Counted from the stretch's first letter, positions 25,819-35,538 are shown. The stretch: DNA of 64,000 bases from Thermosphaera aggregans DSM 11486 (GCF_000092185.1 NC_014160.1:620001-684000), one strand, 5' to 3'. Numbers and translations: made by a program. Notes: generated by a model not told the origin, from the letters alone.

Positions 25819-27231
25819 ATGGGCACCCCTGATTTAATAGGATTGTTAGCGGTGGTCATTACTTTCATACCTCAAATTCTCTTCTATATTTCCCACACCT
25901 TATTCTTTAATATTTCTAAGAAGTTCAAAAATCCTTTCGAAACGATTGAAGAAAATTACAAATCAGTAAGCTTCATAGTGCCGGTTAGAAAGGAGCCTTT
26001 AGAATATGTTGAAAAATTATTGGAATATGTTGAAGGCTTTAAACTCCCGCAGTATGAAGTCATAATAGTTTCAGATGATGACGAGATTGTGAAAGAAGAA
26101 TTATTCAAGAAGCTTCACGAATGGAGAAGCAGGGGATTTAACGCATGGCTTATATGGAGGAGACGCCCTATTGGATTTAAATCCGGAGCTTTAAATACAG
26201 GACTATATGCTTCAATAGGGGACTATGTCTTCCCGCTAGACGTGGATTGCAGGCCTGAAAAGTGCCTTCTCGGAAAATCGATGGGACTGATGGAAAAGAA
26301 TCCCTCCGTAATAGGCGTTGTGGGAAGGTGGGAGCCTTTAGACTTAAGAGAGAGGTTGAGCCAGGCTGTAGGTTTAACGATGAAAGCTATGGTTGAAATA
26401 CTTTTCAAGGGGAGATCCGCGTTAGGGTTAAGCGTCTTTCCGCTGGGAACGGGAACAGTCTTCAAGTCCAAGCCTCTTAAGGAAGAGTTAAAAGGATGGG
26501 ATATTAACAGAATTCAAGACGACATGGAAATCGGTTGCCGGATAATTGGTAAGGGATATAGGATTGAATACCTTGATAATTGTAAAGCATACGTTGAGGT
26601 GCCATCCACCTATAAAAGCCTAAGGATCCAGCAATCCAGGTGGGCCTACGGGGCAACAGACGTGGCAATATCGAGATTTAAGGACCTAATGACCTCCCCG
26701 CAAAGACCCATTGGAAAAATAGAAGCTCTAACATTCCTCCTTCAGTATCTTCCCGCAATGCTTGCATTTCTCGGCACCATTATGCTTGCAACACTCTCAC
26801 TAATAACGAGAAAAGATTACATTATGAAATATTACTTCGTCTTCGCAACATGGGTAATATCCCAAGGTTTATACGGTTATGCTTTGTACTCGAAAATCAA
26901 TAGTGTTCTAAACAACAGGTGGGATACTATTGTAAACATCGGCCGGAACGCTGCAATAGCCGCTGCTCTCACCCCTTACCTCTCCTGGAGCGTGTTGAAG
27001 GCTCTTCTACGGTTGAAAATAACCTATAAACGTACCCCCAAGGGTGTATTTGAAAGGGTCGAATCCAGAGCTAGAATCCCCGTCGAGTTCATAACCGGTT
27101 CAGCATTATTCACGGTATCAATTTATCTCTTACTCACAGGTGGAGTTCTCACAGGGCTATGGGTCCTGCTACAATCACTAGGTTACCTCTACGTTTCCTA
27201 TAGGTGGCCGGACAGTGTTTTCAAGAGCTAA
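25819..27231 (+). CDS. Membrane GT2 glycosyltransferase, cellulose-synthase-like
   Basis: A processive-type family 2 glycosyltransferase of 470 residues, likely acting at the inner face of the membrane to make a surface or exported glycan. An N-terminal helix (LIGLLAVVITFIPQILFYIS) precedes the GT-A domain: VSFIVPVRKEPLEYVEK, the DxD motif in PLDVDCRPEKC, IQDDMEIGCRI in place of the TED, and QQSRWAYGA matching QxxRW. From about residue 300 there are further hydrophobic helices. ATG 25819 has no ribosome-binding site but a TATATA element about 25 bp upstream, so the message is probably leaderless. Confidence 0.8.
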   Translation: MGTPDLIGLLAVVITFIPQILFYISHTLFFNISKKFKNPFETIEENYKSVSFIVPVRKEPLEYVEKLLEYVEGFKLPQYEVIIVSDDDEIVKEELFKKLHEWRSRGFNAWLIWRRRPIGFKSGALNTGLYASIGDYVFPLDVDCRPEKCLLGKSMGLMEKNPSVIGVVGRWEPLDLRERLSQAVGLTMKAMVEILFKGRSALGLSVFPLGTGTVFKSKPLKEELKGWDINRIQDDMEIGCRIIGKGYRIEYLDNCKAYVEVPSTYKSLRIQQSRWAYGATDVAISRFKDLMTSPQRPIGKIEALTFLLQYLPAMLAFLGTIMLATLSLITRKDYIMKYYFVFATWVISQGLYGYALYSKINSVLNNRWDTIVNIGRNAAIAAALTPYLSWSVLKALLRLKITYKRTPKGVFERVESRARIPVEFITGSALFTVSIYLLLTGGVLTGLWVLLQSLGYLYVSYRWPDSVFKS

Positions 27232-27276
27232 GCATGGCGAATATTAAAATTAGTTTTAAATATTCGAAAAAATAGG

Positions 27277-29919
27277 TTGGGAATATTGATAACTTACGCT
27301 GAAAAGAATTTTACAAGTGAAGAAGTCTACGGGCTACTTCTACCGTTTGTTAAAGATTGGTTTATCAAACAATACGGTGATTTAACGCCTGTTCAGAGAA
27401 AGACTATACCCCTCGTGAAAGAGGGGAAAAACGTGCTAGTATCCAGCCCGACCGGGACAGGGAAAACTCTCGCAGTATTCCTGGGGATTATCGATAACAT
27501 CTATCAATCCTATCTTACCCATGGTACTCTTCCCGAGGGCGTTTACGCGGTTTACGTAAGCCCCTTGAGAGCCCTTAACAATGATATGAGAAAGAATTTG
27601 ATAGAACCTATTAGGGGGATCAGGGAGACAGCGAAACTCCATGGGGTGGATCTACCTGAGATCGAAGTAATGGTTAGGACTAGTGATACCCCACCTAGTG
27701 AGAAGCAGAGAATGGCTAGGAAGCCTCCACACATCCTGATAACCACGCCTGAAACTCTTGCCATCGCCTTAAACGCTCCAAAGTTTAGAGAGAAGCTGAA
27801 AAATACTCGGGTGGTGATTATCGATGAAATCCACGAGCTCGCTTCAAGCAAAAGGGGAAGCCATCTCTCACTAAGCATTGAGAGGCTTGAAAACCTCGCA
27901 GGCAGAATGCTTCAAAGAGTGGGTTTAAGCGCGACTATTTCGCCTTTAGAGGAGGTTGCCGCGTTCTTAGTGGGCTACAGGGATGATGGTGAACTTAGAG
28001 ACTGCGTTATCGTCGATGCACGTTTCGATAAGAAGCTGGATATTAAATTATTAATGCCTGTTAGCGACCTAATCCGCTCAAGCGCTGAAGAACTTAATGA
28101 AGCCATTTACAACCAGCTTTTGAAAGTGATTAAAAGGCATAAAACCACCCTCATATTCACCAACACGAGAAGTGCGACAGAAAGAGTAGTGTTTAAACTG
28201 AAAAAAACTATGGAGAAAAGCAAGATTATCAATATAGATGATATTGAAGCCCACCATAGTAGTTTAAGCAGAGATGTCAGGTTAGACATTGAGAATAAGT
28301 TGAAAAACGGCTTGTTAAAAGCCGTGGTTAGCTCAACCTCGCTGGAATTAGGGATAGATATAGGATATATAGATGTGGTTGTCCTACTCAGTAGTCCTAA
28401 AAGCGTCACCAGACTCTTGCAAAGAGTAGGGCGTGCTGGCCATCATATTCGCGAAGTAAGCAAGGGAAGGATAATAGTGGTTGACAGGGACGACCTAGTG
28501 GAATGTGCCGTGCTAGCCAAGCTTGCATTGGAAAAGAAAATAGATAGGATCAGGATTCCTAAAAACCCGTTAGATGTGCTGGCACAGCACATAGTGGGTC
28601 TTTCATTAGAGAGGAAATGGGGCGTTGAAGAATCCTTTAGGCTTGTTAAGAGATCATACAGCTTCCACACACTAACCAAAGAAGACTTTATGAGCGTGCT
28701 AAAATATCTTGCAGGTGAGCTGGGAGACTTCTACGAGTATCAACGAATATATTCGAAGATATGGTTTGATGAAAAAGAAGGGGTTTTTGGACGTAAGAAA
28801 ACATCGAGAATGATTTACTACCAGAATATAGGGGTTATTCCGGACGAGTCTAAAGCCCACGTATTCACTACTGATGGCAAATACGTTGGCGATTTAGAAG
28901 AAGGATTCGTAGAATACCTTGCCCCCGGGGACTTATTCGTACTGGGTGGTAGGGTCTACGAGTATCTCGGAAGCAAGGGGTTCAAGGTTAAAGTACGTCC
29001 TGCTGACGGGCTCAGGCCAACCGTGCCAAGCTGGTTCAGCGAAATGCTCCCATTAGCTTACGACTCGGCATTGGAAATAGGCAAGTTTAGAAGGATGGTG
29101 TCAGATTGGATTGACCAATGGGACAGGGAGAAAGTCGTCAAAGAGATTATGAAAAATTATCACTTAACAAGAGACGCGGCCGAAACGATTTATGAGTACG
29201 TTAAGCTCCAGAAAATATTCACTAATGCTCCAGTGCCATCGGATAAAGTCATTTTAATAGAGGTTTATGACGAACCGGATAAGAGAAACATTATTGTGCA
29301 CTCATTGTTCGGGAGAAGGGCCAATGATGCGTTAGCAAGGATTTATGCTTATTACGTTGGGGAAAAACTCGGCGTAAATGTTAAATTAACAGTCACAGAC
29401 AACGGGTTCATGGTTTCGATACCTGGGCACCCGGTACTTAACTGGTCTGGCGTGTTCACGGAAATACCTACTGATGCTGAAAAATTGTATGCCGACCTGG
29501 TTAAAGTCTTAAGGAGAACAGAGTTGATTAAGAGACGATTTAGGCATGTTGCCGTTAGAAGCTTTATGCTTCTTAGAAGGTATAGGAATGCTGAGAAAAG
29601 CATATCCAAGCTTCAGGTTAATGCTGAAGAGTTGCTCAAGGCTGTTGAGGAGATAGAAAACTTTCCGGTGTTGAAGGAGACTTATAGGGAAATTCTCATG
29701 GATTACATGCACCTAGACGAAGCCATCGAGGTTTTAGAGAAAATAAGGGGGAATGAGATAAAAATCGTTGAAATTGGCCCGGTGGATGTGCCATCGCCTT
29801 TCGCTCACAACATCGTCGTACACGGGTACAGTGACGTTGTGCTAATGGAAGACATGAGAAAGCTCTTGAGAAGGCTCCATGAAAGAGTTCTCGAAAAACT
29901 CCGCGGTAGTTTTGAATGA
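27277..29919 (+). CDS. lhr: Lhr-family DNA helicase
   Basis: A large superfamily 2 helicase (880 residues) acting in DNA repair or recombination. Motif Q (LTPVQRKTIPLV) precedes Walker A SSPTGTGKTLAVFL near residue 60; the DEAH-type box is IIDEIHELASSKRG, motif III LSATISP, and the second RecA domain carries AHHSSLSRDVRLDIENKL and LQRVGRAGH (motif VI). The winged-helix and C-terminal Lhr domains occupy about 420 to 880. Two close starts compete: TTG 27277, which sits inside the GGTTGG signal, and TTG 27286, which stands 5 bases behind it and fits better. It ends 4 bp before the convergent unknown operon. Confidence 0.9.
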   Translation: MGILITYAEKNFTSEEVYGLLLPFVKDWFIKQYGDLTPVQRKTIPLVKEGKNVLVSSPTGTGKTLAVFLGIIDNIYQSYLTHGTLPEGVYAVYVSPLRALNNDMRKNLIEPIRGIRETAKLHGVDLPEIEVMVRTSDTPPSEKQRMARKPPHILITTPETLAIALNAPKFREKLKNTRVVIIDEIHELASSKRGSHLSLSIERLENLAGRMLQRVGLSATISPLEEVAAFLVGYRDDGELRDCVIVDARFDKKLDIKLLMPVSDLIRSSAEELNEAIYNQLLKVIKRHKTTLIFTNTRSATERVVFKLKKTMEKSKIINIDDIEAHHSSLSRDVRLDIENKLKNGLLKAVVSSTSLELGIDIGYIDVVVLLSSPKSVTRLLQRVGRAGHHIREVSKGRIIVVDRDDLVECAVLAKLALEKKIDRIRIPKNPLDVLAQHIVGLSLERKWGVEESFRLVKRSYSFHTLTKEDFMSVLKYLAGELGDFYEYQRIYSKIWFDEKEGVFGRKKTSRMIYYQNIGVIPDESKAHVFTTDGKYVGDLEEGFVEYLAPGDLFVLGGRVYEYLGSKGFKVKVRPADGLRPTVPSWFSEMLPLAYDSALEIGKFRRMVSDWIDQWDREKVVKEIMKNYHLTRDAAETIYEYVKLQKIFTNAPVPSDKVILIEVYDEPDKRNIIVHSLFGRRANDALARIYAYYVGEKLGVNVKLTVTDNGFMVSIPGHPVLNWSGVFTEIPTDAEKLYADLVKVLRRTELIKRRFRHVAVRSFMLLRRYRNAEKSISKLQVNAEELLKAVEEIENFPVLKETYREILMDYMHLDEAIEVLEKIRGNEIKIVEIGPVDVPSPFAHNIVVHGYSDVVLMEDMRKLLRRLHERVLEKLRGSFE

Positions 29920-29923
29920 AGTC

Positions 29924-30679
29924 TTAGCCGCTCTTTTCCGTATTTGTCGTGCTTGCTGTTTCACCGGGTTTCTTCAAAATGTCTTTTAAATCTTGATCGG
30001 ATAGCTCGAACACCGATTCCGCTATCGCCTTGACATAGTCGTCGCTTGGAGTAGCCCTTGGAAAACCTATTCTAATCGCTAATGCTTTTTTCAAAGCTTC
30101 CTTATACTCCCTCGATTTTACCTCCCCACGAAATATCATTTCAGCGAGTTTAAAAGCAACGTAAAACTTGACATATTTCAACACTGTTGCTTCTTCCTCT
30201 GGGAAGGCCTCGATTGTCTTCCTGAGGATATTGGCGAACTCGTCTTCTCTGGCAAACCCCAGCACTAGTTTCGTTAAAGGAATTCTCAGCATTCTAGCAA
30301 CAGTATTGCTGTCGATAACCCCGGATGAAGAGACTTCCTTCAGTATTCTCCTAGCCGCTTGATAATCCCCGTTCAAAATGCTTTCCACAGCCTTCTCATA
30401 TGATTCCTCAAGATAGAATACTTTTTCAAACAGCTCCGGATACTCTTCATGCAGGTTTAACCCGTGTTTCCCTACGACATATACGGTTGCCAATTCCTTG
30501 TCATAAATATCCTGCGGTAGAGCTTTCCCCCTTATGGGTTGTAGGCCTTGTTTTTCATAAGTTCTTCTCAAAATCTCTACAACTTGGGGCCGTGTTAACA
30601 CGCCAGCCTTCTTAGACAGCTCACTTAAGATGCTAACTGCTACTTGAATCCTTCTCTTATAAGGATACTTCTCTCGCAT
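29924..30679 (-). CDS. Archaeal conserved unknown protein, DUF2192-like
   Basis: A 251-residue soluble helical protein. The segment PIRGKALPQDIYDKELATVY followed by VGKHGLNLHEEYPELF resembles the archaeal DUF2192 family, whose function is unknown; I am reasonably but not fully sure of this family. A helical-repeat-like middle and a disordered C-terminal tail (PGETASTTNTEKSG) follow. It is the last gene of a tightly packed minus-strand operon with three other unknowns, the first of which has a helix-turn-helix. The next gene upstream ends one base from its start codon. Confidence 0.6.
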   Translation of the reverse strand: MREKYPYKRRIQVAVSILSELSKKAGVLTRPQVVEILRRTYEKQGLQPIRGKALPQDIYDKELATVYVVGKHGLNLHEEYPELFEKVFYLEESYEKAVESILNGDYQAARRILKEVSSSGVIDSNTVARMLRIPLTKLVLGFAREDEFANILRKTIEAFPEEEATVLKYVKFYVAFKLAEMIFRGEVKSREYKEALKKALAIRIGFPRATPSDDYVKAIAESVFELSDQDLKDILKKPGETASTTNTEKSG

Positions 30680-30970
30680 CTAATCACCTTTCATAAGTTC
30701 CATCAGCAATCTTTTAAGCCGCAAATCCAAGCTTGTTGCCCCTGTGTAAACCCTTATTTTGGATCCGTCACCACTTACCTTTATCTTAACGGTTCTAATA
30801 TCAGAAATATTTTTCTCCAGCTTAATAATGATTGTTATGTTTTTAACACCTTTTTTTATCAACGTGTACGCTACTTTCCCATACTCATTGTTCAATATTT
30901 GAATAATGCGTGACAAAGCCTGGGTTAGTCTATCCTCATTCAAAAGACCGGGCACCTTCCCGCCATGCAT
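30680..30970 (-). CDS. Hypothetical protein of unknown operon
   Basis: A 96-residue protein with an amphipathic helical N terminus (LTQALSRIIQILNNEYGKVA) and a beta-rich C-terminal half (NITIIIKLEKNISDIRTVKI). I recognise no family. The frame opens at ATG 30970, overlapping the upstream gene by 35 bp; TTG 30943, nine bases after a GGTG, is an alternative that reduces the overlap. It ends one base before the DUF2192-like gene starts, so the operon is very compact. Function unknown. Confidence 0.5.
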   Translation of the reverse strand: MHGGKVPGLLNEDRLTQALSRIIQILNNEYGKVAYTLIKKGVKNITIIIKLEKNISDIRTVKIKVSGDGSKIRVYTGATSLDLRLKRLLMELMKGD

Positions 30971-31331
30971 ATTTTAGACTGATAATTCCAAGATTATCTG
31001 CTACTTCAATCAGCCATGAGGCTATTAGCTCTGCAATTTTACTCCTGCAATAAGTAATGTCAATGTCTCTCCCGAAAAAACTTCTACATGCCGCTTTTGC
31101 AGAGGTCTCGCGGATCTTGTCCAGATATTTCTTCGAAAAATGATCGATTAATGCTGCCAAGTTTGTTATTTCCCGCCGTTTGACTAGGAGTTCAAGCTCT
31201 TTTAAATCTTCGGACGATGGAATTGGGCCGCACTCAGTGCTCTCCACCTCGCGGCAAGCATTATAGTATTTGTAAAGAAGCTCGTAGGAGTTTACGATTT
31301 TGCCGGAAGCCATGAAGGGGAAATGTCCCAA
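30936..31331 (-). CDS. Hypothetical protein of unknown operon
   Basis: A protein of about 131 residues, mostly helical, with three cysteines scattered through it (ACREVESTECG, AACRSFFG, TYCRSK), not in a metal-binding pattern. No family is recognised. The frame opens at GTG 31340, which is part of the GGTGA signal; TTG 31331 follows that signal by five bases and is my choice, while ATG 31313 would also fit. The start lies 12 bp from the stop of the helix-turn-helix gene. It overlaps the downstream gene, supporting coupled translation. Confidence 0.5.
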   Translation of the reverse strand: MGHFPFMASGKIVNSYELLYKYYNACREVESTECGPIPSSEDLKELELLVKRREITNLAALIDHFSKKYLDKIRETSAKAACRSFFGRDIDITYCRSKIAELIASWLIEVADNLGIISLKYAWREGARSFE

Positions 31332-31342
31332 AAATCTCACCG

Positions 31343-31714
31343 TTACTGTAGAATGGTTTCCTCTATTATTTTCCGCATCCGCTCTTTATAGGGCTCATCA
31401 AGACTGTCGTATAGCATTTTCAATGCAGACAGAAGGTCCTGAATAATTATCATAAAAATCTTTTCCTCTTCGTAAGACTCCATTATTGCTAGAGCCCTCC
31501 TGATAACTTCATTACTGGGGTGGGTGTCTCTTCTCAGGTATTTTCTAATAGCAGTAGGTGTAACCCCTAAATTTCTCGCCAAATCGACTATGCTTCTCGT
31601 AGATATTAATGTTTCAATAATTTTGAAACGTGCTTCCTTGCTAAGCCATTCAACTGGGATTAACAAGGCTTTCTCTTCGCCCTCATAACCTTCCGCGCCT
31701 ATATCCCTGTTCAA
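31343..31714 (-). CDS. Helix-turn-helix protein at head of unknown operon
   Basis: A 123-residue protein with one plausible DNA-binding helix-turn-helix at residues 28-58 (STRSIVDLARNLGVTPTAIRKYL), in the style of small archaeal regulators, followed by helices that may dimerise. It heads a four-gene minus-strand operon of otherwise unknown proteins, so it may be a local autoregulator or a specificity subunit. The TTG start at 31714 follows GAGGGT. The divergent ADH-like gene is 83 bp away, and an operator could lie between them, but I see no clear palindrome. Confidence 0.55.
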   Translation of the reverse strand: MNRDIGAEGYEGEEKALLIPVEWLSKEARFKIIETLISTRSIVDLARNLGVTPTAIRKYLRRDTHPSNEVIRRALAIMESYEEEKIFMIIIQDLLSALKMLYDSLDEPYKERMRKIIEETILQ

Positions 31715-31797
31715 TTTAAACCCTCAGACAAGATTATTTTGTGATATTCCACTATTTATAGGATTACGACCATTATTAGTTGTTTGGTGTAGAGAGC

Positions 31798-32703
31798 TTG
31801 AAGCAAAAGGTTGTTGTCTTCGACGATTCGTTGAGAATCGTTGAAAACCCGGCCATAGCTTTAATCCCAGGATACATGCTGGTGAAACCCTTAATAATAT
31901 ATCTCGGATTCCCAGAGAAACTAATCACCTCGGGCTTAATGCCGTTTAAAACACCAGTTATACCGGGGTCTATGGGTATTGGGAGAGTCGTTGAGACCTA
32001 TAATGGAGACGGCAGCATCGTAGGTAGAAACATCGTAATCTCCCCATTCCACAACGAAGAAGTCCTAGGAGTCGACAGGAATGGGTTATTAGGCAACTTT
32101 GTCTCGCTCCCCACAGGTTATATTCACAGTACGGTTGAAAAACCGCGGGCTCTGCAAGCATTGACTCCGCTTGTTCACCACGCGTATGCATTAGCAGATA
32201 AGCTTCATGATAATCCACTAATACTAGGTTGTGAACTCCTCTCAATCCTCACTGGCATCTTCTCAAGGAACAAGGGGTTTGAGCCAGCGTTTATCTGTGG
32301 AGATGGTTTGAGAGAAGCCTCTAAGTTCGGATTTAAAGTATTTAAAAACCTTGGAGAAATCTCTCCAACAGTTAAATCGTTAATAATAACTTCCTATTCT
32401 CCCATACTTACAGGGGCAGTCGTTGAGAAAACCCATCCACAACACATCATTGTTTCCCCCTTATCATTCACCAACTACCTGAAACTCCCTTTGAGAGAGA
32501 AGGTGGTAATAGAGAGAGTTACCAGTTTTAGGGTTGAAAGCTTTAATGAGGCTGAAAAAGGTTTGCAAGAAGTGAAGAACGAGGTAAGAGTCGTCGAGGT
32601 CGATGATGTTGAAAAAACCCTGGGGCTCATACCGCCTAAGGGGCTTGGAGTAGTTGTTAAATACTCTAAACTATTTCAAGCTACTCCTGATGAACAAGCC
32701 TAA
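31798..32703 (+). CDS. Degenerate alcohol-dehydrogenase-like (GroES-fold) protein
   Basis: About 301 residues related to the medium-chain dehydrogenase/reductase superfamily. The GroES-like half is visible (FKTPVIPGSMGIGRVVETY, where family members read GHE-x-x-G-x-V). A weak nucleotide-fold echo is NPLILGCELLSILTG, but the GxGxxG glycines and the zinc-binding cysteines of ADH are absent, so normal zinc-dependent oxidation is unlikely. TTG 31798 follows GGTGTAG by about six bases; TTG 31780 is upstream of that signal. It overlaps the convergent aminotransferase by 33 bp. Function unknown; comparable to quinone-reductase-like or scaffolding MDR members. Confidence 0.5.
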   Translation: MKQKVVVFDDSLRIVENPAIALIPGYMLVKPLIIYLGFPEKLITSGLMPFKTPVIPGSMGIGRVVETYNGDGSIVGRNIVISPFHNEEVLGVDRNGLLGNFVSLPTGYIHSTVEKPRALQALTPLVHHAYALADKLHDNPLILGCELLSILTGIFSRNKGFEPAFICGDGLREASKFGFKVFKNLGEISPTVKSLIITSYSPILTGAVVEKTHPQHIIVSPLSFTNYLKLPLREKVVIERVTSFRVESFNEAEKGLQEVKNEVRVVEVDDVEKTLGLIPPKGLGVVVKYSKLFQATPDEQA

Positions 32704-33891
32704 TCTCCTAATTCCTTCCATAATTTGCTCCTCACTCGGGTAGCTAAAGTTTAGCCTCATGCTGTTTCTACCGCTACCATCAGGGTGGAAGCTCCCGCCT
32801 GGGACATATGCCACTTTATATTCCATAAGCGCTTTTTCAAGCAACGAATCAGCAAGGAACCTCTCATCCATTACATAGGTAAATACGAAGAGCCCGCCAA
32901 CCGGCTTGTAAAAGCTAACCAGCCCGCCTAATTCCTCCTCAACGGCTTTAATCATCGTGTCTCGTTTCCTCCTGTATCGTGGCACAGCTTTGCTCACCGT
33001 TTCCATTATAACTCCCCTCTTAATAGCTTCAGCCACTATATACTGGTTTAGTGTTGGAGAATGGAGGTCAATATACTGCTTCACTAATTCAAATTTCCGG
33101 ATTAGCTCGGGATGTGCTATTATCCACCCTATTCTTAACCCTGGTGCCAGGATTTTGCTAACTGTGCTCATGTATATGACCCTGTTCTCCGAGTCCATGC
33201 TTTTAAGTGATGCTACCTCAACGTTGGGTTCAAATATGATGTAGCTGTAGGGATCGTCCTCCACTATAAGAGTATCGTATTTTGAAGCGAGCTCTATCAA
33301 GTGTTGTTTCCTATCCTTATCCATTGTTGTGCCGGCGGGGTTCTGCCCAACTGGTATCACGTATATAAATTTCACACGCTCACCGTTTTCTATAAGGCTT
33401 TTCAACTTTTGTTCTAGAACATCTGTTTTGATACCTTTCTCGTCGATGGGTATTCCAACTATTTTGGCACCATTATTTTTAAAAGCCCCCAGCGCAGCAA
33501 GGTATGTGGGATTCTCGGTTATTACAACATCACCAGGGTTAACAAGAGTCCTAGCCAGGATGTCCAACGCCGATTGACTACCGGTTGTTATGATGATCTC
33601 TTCGGCATCAGCAGTGATTTGCCTATATCTCAAAACAAAATCGCTCAGCGTCTCCCTTACCTCTATAATCCCCTTTGTCTCACTATACTGTAGCGCGTCA
33701 TCCCCATATGTTTCAATAACATACTTGGCGATTTCCGCAAGCTTTTCTTTCGGGAAGATAGCTGGGTCGGGAATTCCTCCGGCGAAGCTGATCACGTCTT
33801 TCCTCTCCCTTATCAAAGCCAACAGCTCTCTAATTTCAGAAGCTTTGATTTTTTTAGCTAAATCGCTATAGTATTTTGTGAAGTCGGGCAT
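32671..33891 (-). CDS. PLP-dependent aminotransferase, 2-aminoadipate/MocR-like subgroup
   Basis: A fold-type I aminotransferase of 406 residues that resembles archaeal 2-aminoadipate/LysN-type enzymes. The N-terminal VISFAGGIPDPAIFPKEKL is the subgroup hallmark; then YSETKGIIEVRETLSDF, TTGSQSALDILARTLVNPGD, IPVGQNPAGTTMDKDRK, VEDDPYSYIIF and STVSKILAPGLRIGW with the PLP lysine. Substrate could be aminoadipate, aromatic or branched amino acids. ATG 33891 has GGTG seven bases upstream; the earlier ATG 33897 is only one base from it. The C terminus overlaps the ADH-like gene. Confidence 0.85.
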   Translation of the reverse strand: MPDFTKYYSDLAKKIKASEIRELLALIRERKDVISFAGGIPDPAIFPKEKLAEIAKYVIETYGDDALQYSETKGIIEVRETLSDFVLRYRQITADAEEIIITTGSQSALDILARTLVNPGDVVITENPTYLAALGAFKNNGAKIVGIPIDEKGIKTDVLEQKLKSLIENGERVKFIYVIPVGQNPAGTTMDKDRKQHLIELASKYDTLIVEDDPYSYIIFEPNVEVASLKSMDSENRVIYMSTVSKILAPGLRIGWIIAHPELIRKFELVKQYIDLHSPTLNQYIVAEAIKRGVIMETVSKAVPRYRRKRDTMIKAVEEELGGLVSFYKPVGGLFVFTYVMDERFLADSLLEKALMEYKVAYVPGGSFHPDGSGRNSMRLNFSYPSEEQIMEGIRRLGLFIRSSLK

Positions 33892-33951
33892 AACCATGCA
33901 CCGTTTCGATATATACGGATAGATAGAATATAAACTTTTAGGTAAGTGAAG

Positions 33952-35538
33952 ATGGAATTAAATACGGTATATAAGAACCCTTTAAAAGCGTCATCGCGAG
34001 TAGCATTTATATATCCTAGTCTGTACGAAGTCATGATTTCCAGCCTAGCCTCCGACCTCATATATTTCACTCTCAACAATCATCCCGAAGTATATGCCGA
34101 AAGATTCTGCAATAGAAAACTGACAGGGGTCGAGGAGGAGGCTAGATCTATTGAGACTCGATCTCCCTTAAGAGACTTCGACTTGATAGTTACGTCAATA
34201 CATTACGAGCCCGATGTAGTTAATCTCGTAAGACTCCTTCAAGCAGGCGGGGTTAATCCTTTCAGAGAGGCTAGACAAACGCCAATCATCGCGGGAGGTC
34301 CCGTGATAATGGCTAATCCAATGCCTTTCTCAGACTTAATAGATGTGTTTATCATTGGGGAGGTTGAAAGCACTCTCGACGAAATAATTGAAATCTGGCT
34401 TCAGTTTAAAGGAGATAAGAGAGGGTTTCTAGAAGAAGTGAGCAGGCTCAGCTATGTTTTCGTCCCAGGTTTGACCAACAGGGAAGTCGTTAAATCCTAC
34501 CCTTCCGATCTCAACACGTGCTTCTACCCTGTTAGACAAATAGTGAACACGCAGGTTGAGCCTGTTTTTGGAAGAGGTTTCAAACTAGAAGTTAATAGAG
34601 GTTGCATCTTCGCATGCTCCTTTTGCATGGAAACAAGGGTCATGGCTCCTTATAGGGAGAGAAGCTTCGCGTTATTGAAGAAGTTGATAGAGGAGCATTT
34701 AGCATATAACCCGGAGGAGAGGAGGATAATACTTTATTCCTCATCGTTCCCAGTTAGGAAAGACCATTTAAGAGTCTTAGAGTTTATGGTTGAGAACAAA
34801 CTGATCGCGTCACACCCATCCATAAGACTTGATTTAATCAGCGAAGAAGCCCTGGAACTTCTCAGAGCGCTAAGGCAGAGAACCTTGACAATAGCGCCCG
34901 AGTCCTTTAGTCTAACGACACAACGATTGTTTTTCAAGTACATCAAACCCTGCGAGTGGTTTCAAGAGAAGATCGAGGCTGCTTTGGATAAAGGATTTAA
35001 CTTGAAAATTTACTTGATCTTTGGAGCTCCATGGGAGAAGGTTGAAACGGTAATGGAGAACATCGAGTGTCTGAAACGGGTAATTGTAAAAGCGAAGGAA
35101 AAGCATAGAGAAATCGTGGTTTCGCTAAACCCTCTAATACCAAAACCTCATACACCGTTCCAGTATTTCGGCATGAAGCCCGTCGAGGAGTTGAAACAGA
35201 TTTTCAAGATTTACCAGGATAATCTCAAAGGGCTTGTCGAAAGCAGGGGATATGATATTGAATGGTCCCTCGTGCAAGCTTTAATAGCCTTATCTGAAAA
35301 ACCGCTAGGCAAGTTTATCGCAACATGGGCCGAAGAAGGAGGCGGTTTGTCCGCGTTCAAAAAAGTTGCCAAGAGGCTTGACATCGGCTTTGCCAGAGTT
35401 TTTAAGGGCTACGGGCCTGATGAGGCCACACCCTGGTCTTTCATAAGAATACCAGACGAGAAACACGTTTCAACCCATATCCAGTCAGAAATAATTCACT
35501 CCTTCATAGAGAACGCTAGGAGGCTGAGTAGTGAGTAA
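33952..35538 (+). CDS. B12-binding radical SAM protein of unknown substrate
   Basis: A 528-residue protein with an N-terminal cobalamin-binding-type Rossmann region (about 1-190; IAGGPVIMANPMPFSDLIDV and FIIGEVESTLDEI) and a radical SAM core. The cluster motif is NRGCIFACSFCME near residue 220 (C-x3-C-x2-C), and the barrel continues to about 430. This layout is shared with methylthiotransferase-like and other archaeal B12 radical SAM enzymes, but the substrate is not evident. ATG 33952 follows GGTAAGTG. It diverges from the aminotransferase and overlaps the convergent unknown gene by 43 bp. Confidence 0.7.
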   Translation: MELNTVYKNPLKASSRVAFIYPSLYEVMISSLASDLIYFTLNNHPEVYAERFCNRKLTGVEEEARSIETRSPLRDFDLIVTSIHYEPDVVNLVRLLQAGGVNPFREARQTPIIAGGPVIMANPMPFSDLIDVFIIGEVESTLDEIIEIWLQFKGDKRGFLEEVSRLSYVFVPGLTNREVVKSYPSDLNTCFYPVRQIVNTQVEPVFGRGFKLEVNRGCIFACSFCMETRVMAPYRERSFALLKKLIEEHLAYNPEERRIILYSSSFPVRKDHLRVLEFMVENKLIASHPSIRLDLISEEALELLRALRQRTLTIAPESFSLTTQRLFFKYIKPCEWFQEKIEAALDKGFNLKIYLIFGAPWEKVETVMENIECLKRVIVKAKEKHREIVVSLNPLIPKPHTPFQYFGMKPVEELKQIFKIYQDNLKGLVESRGYDIEWSLVQALIALSEKPLGKFIATWAEEGGGLSAFKKVAKRLDIGFARVFKGYGPDEATPWSFIRIPDEKHVSTHIQSEIIHSFIENARRLSSE

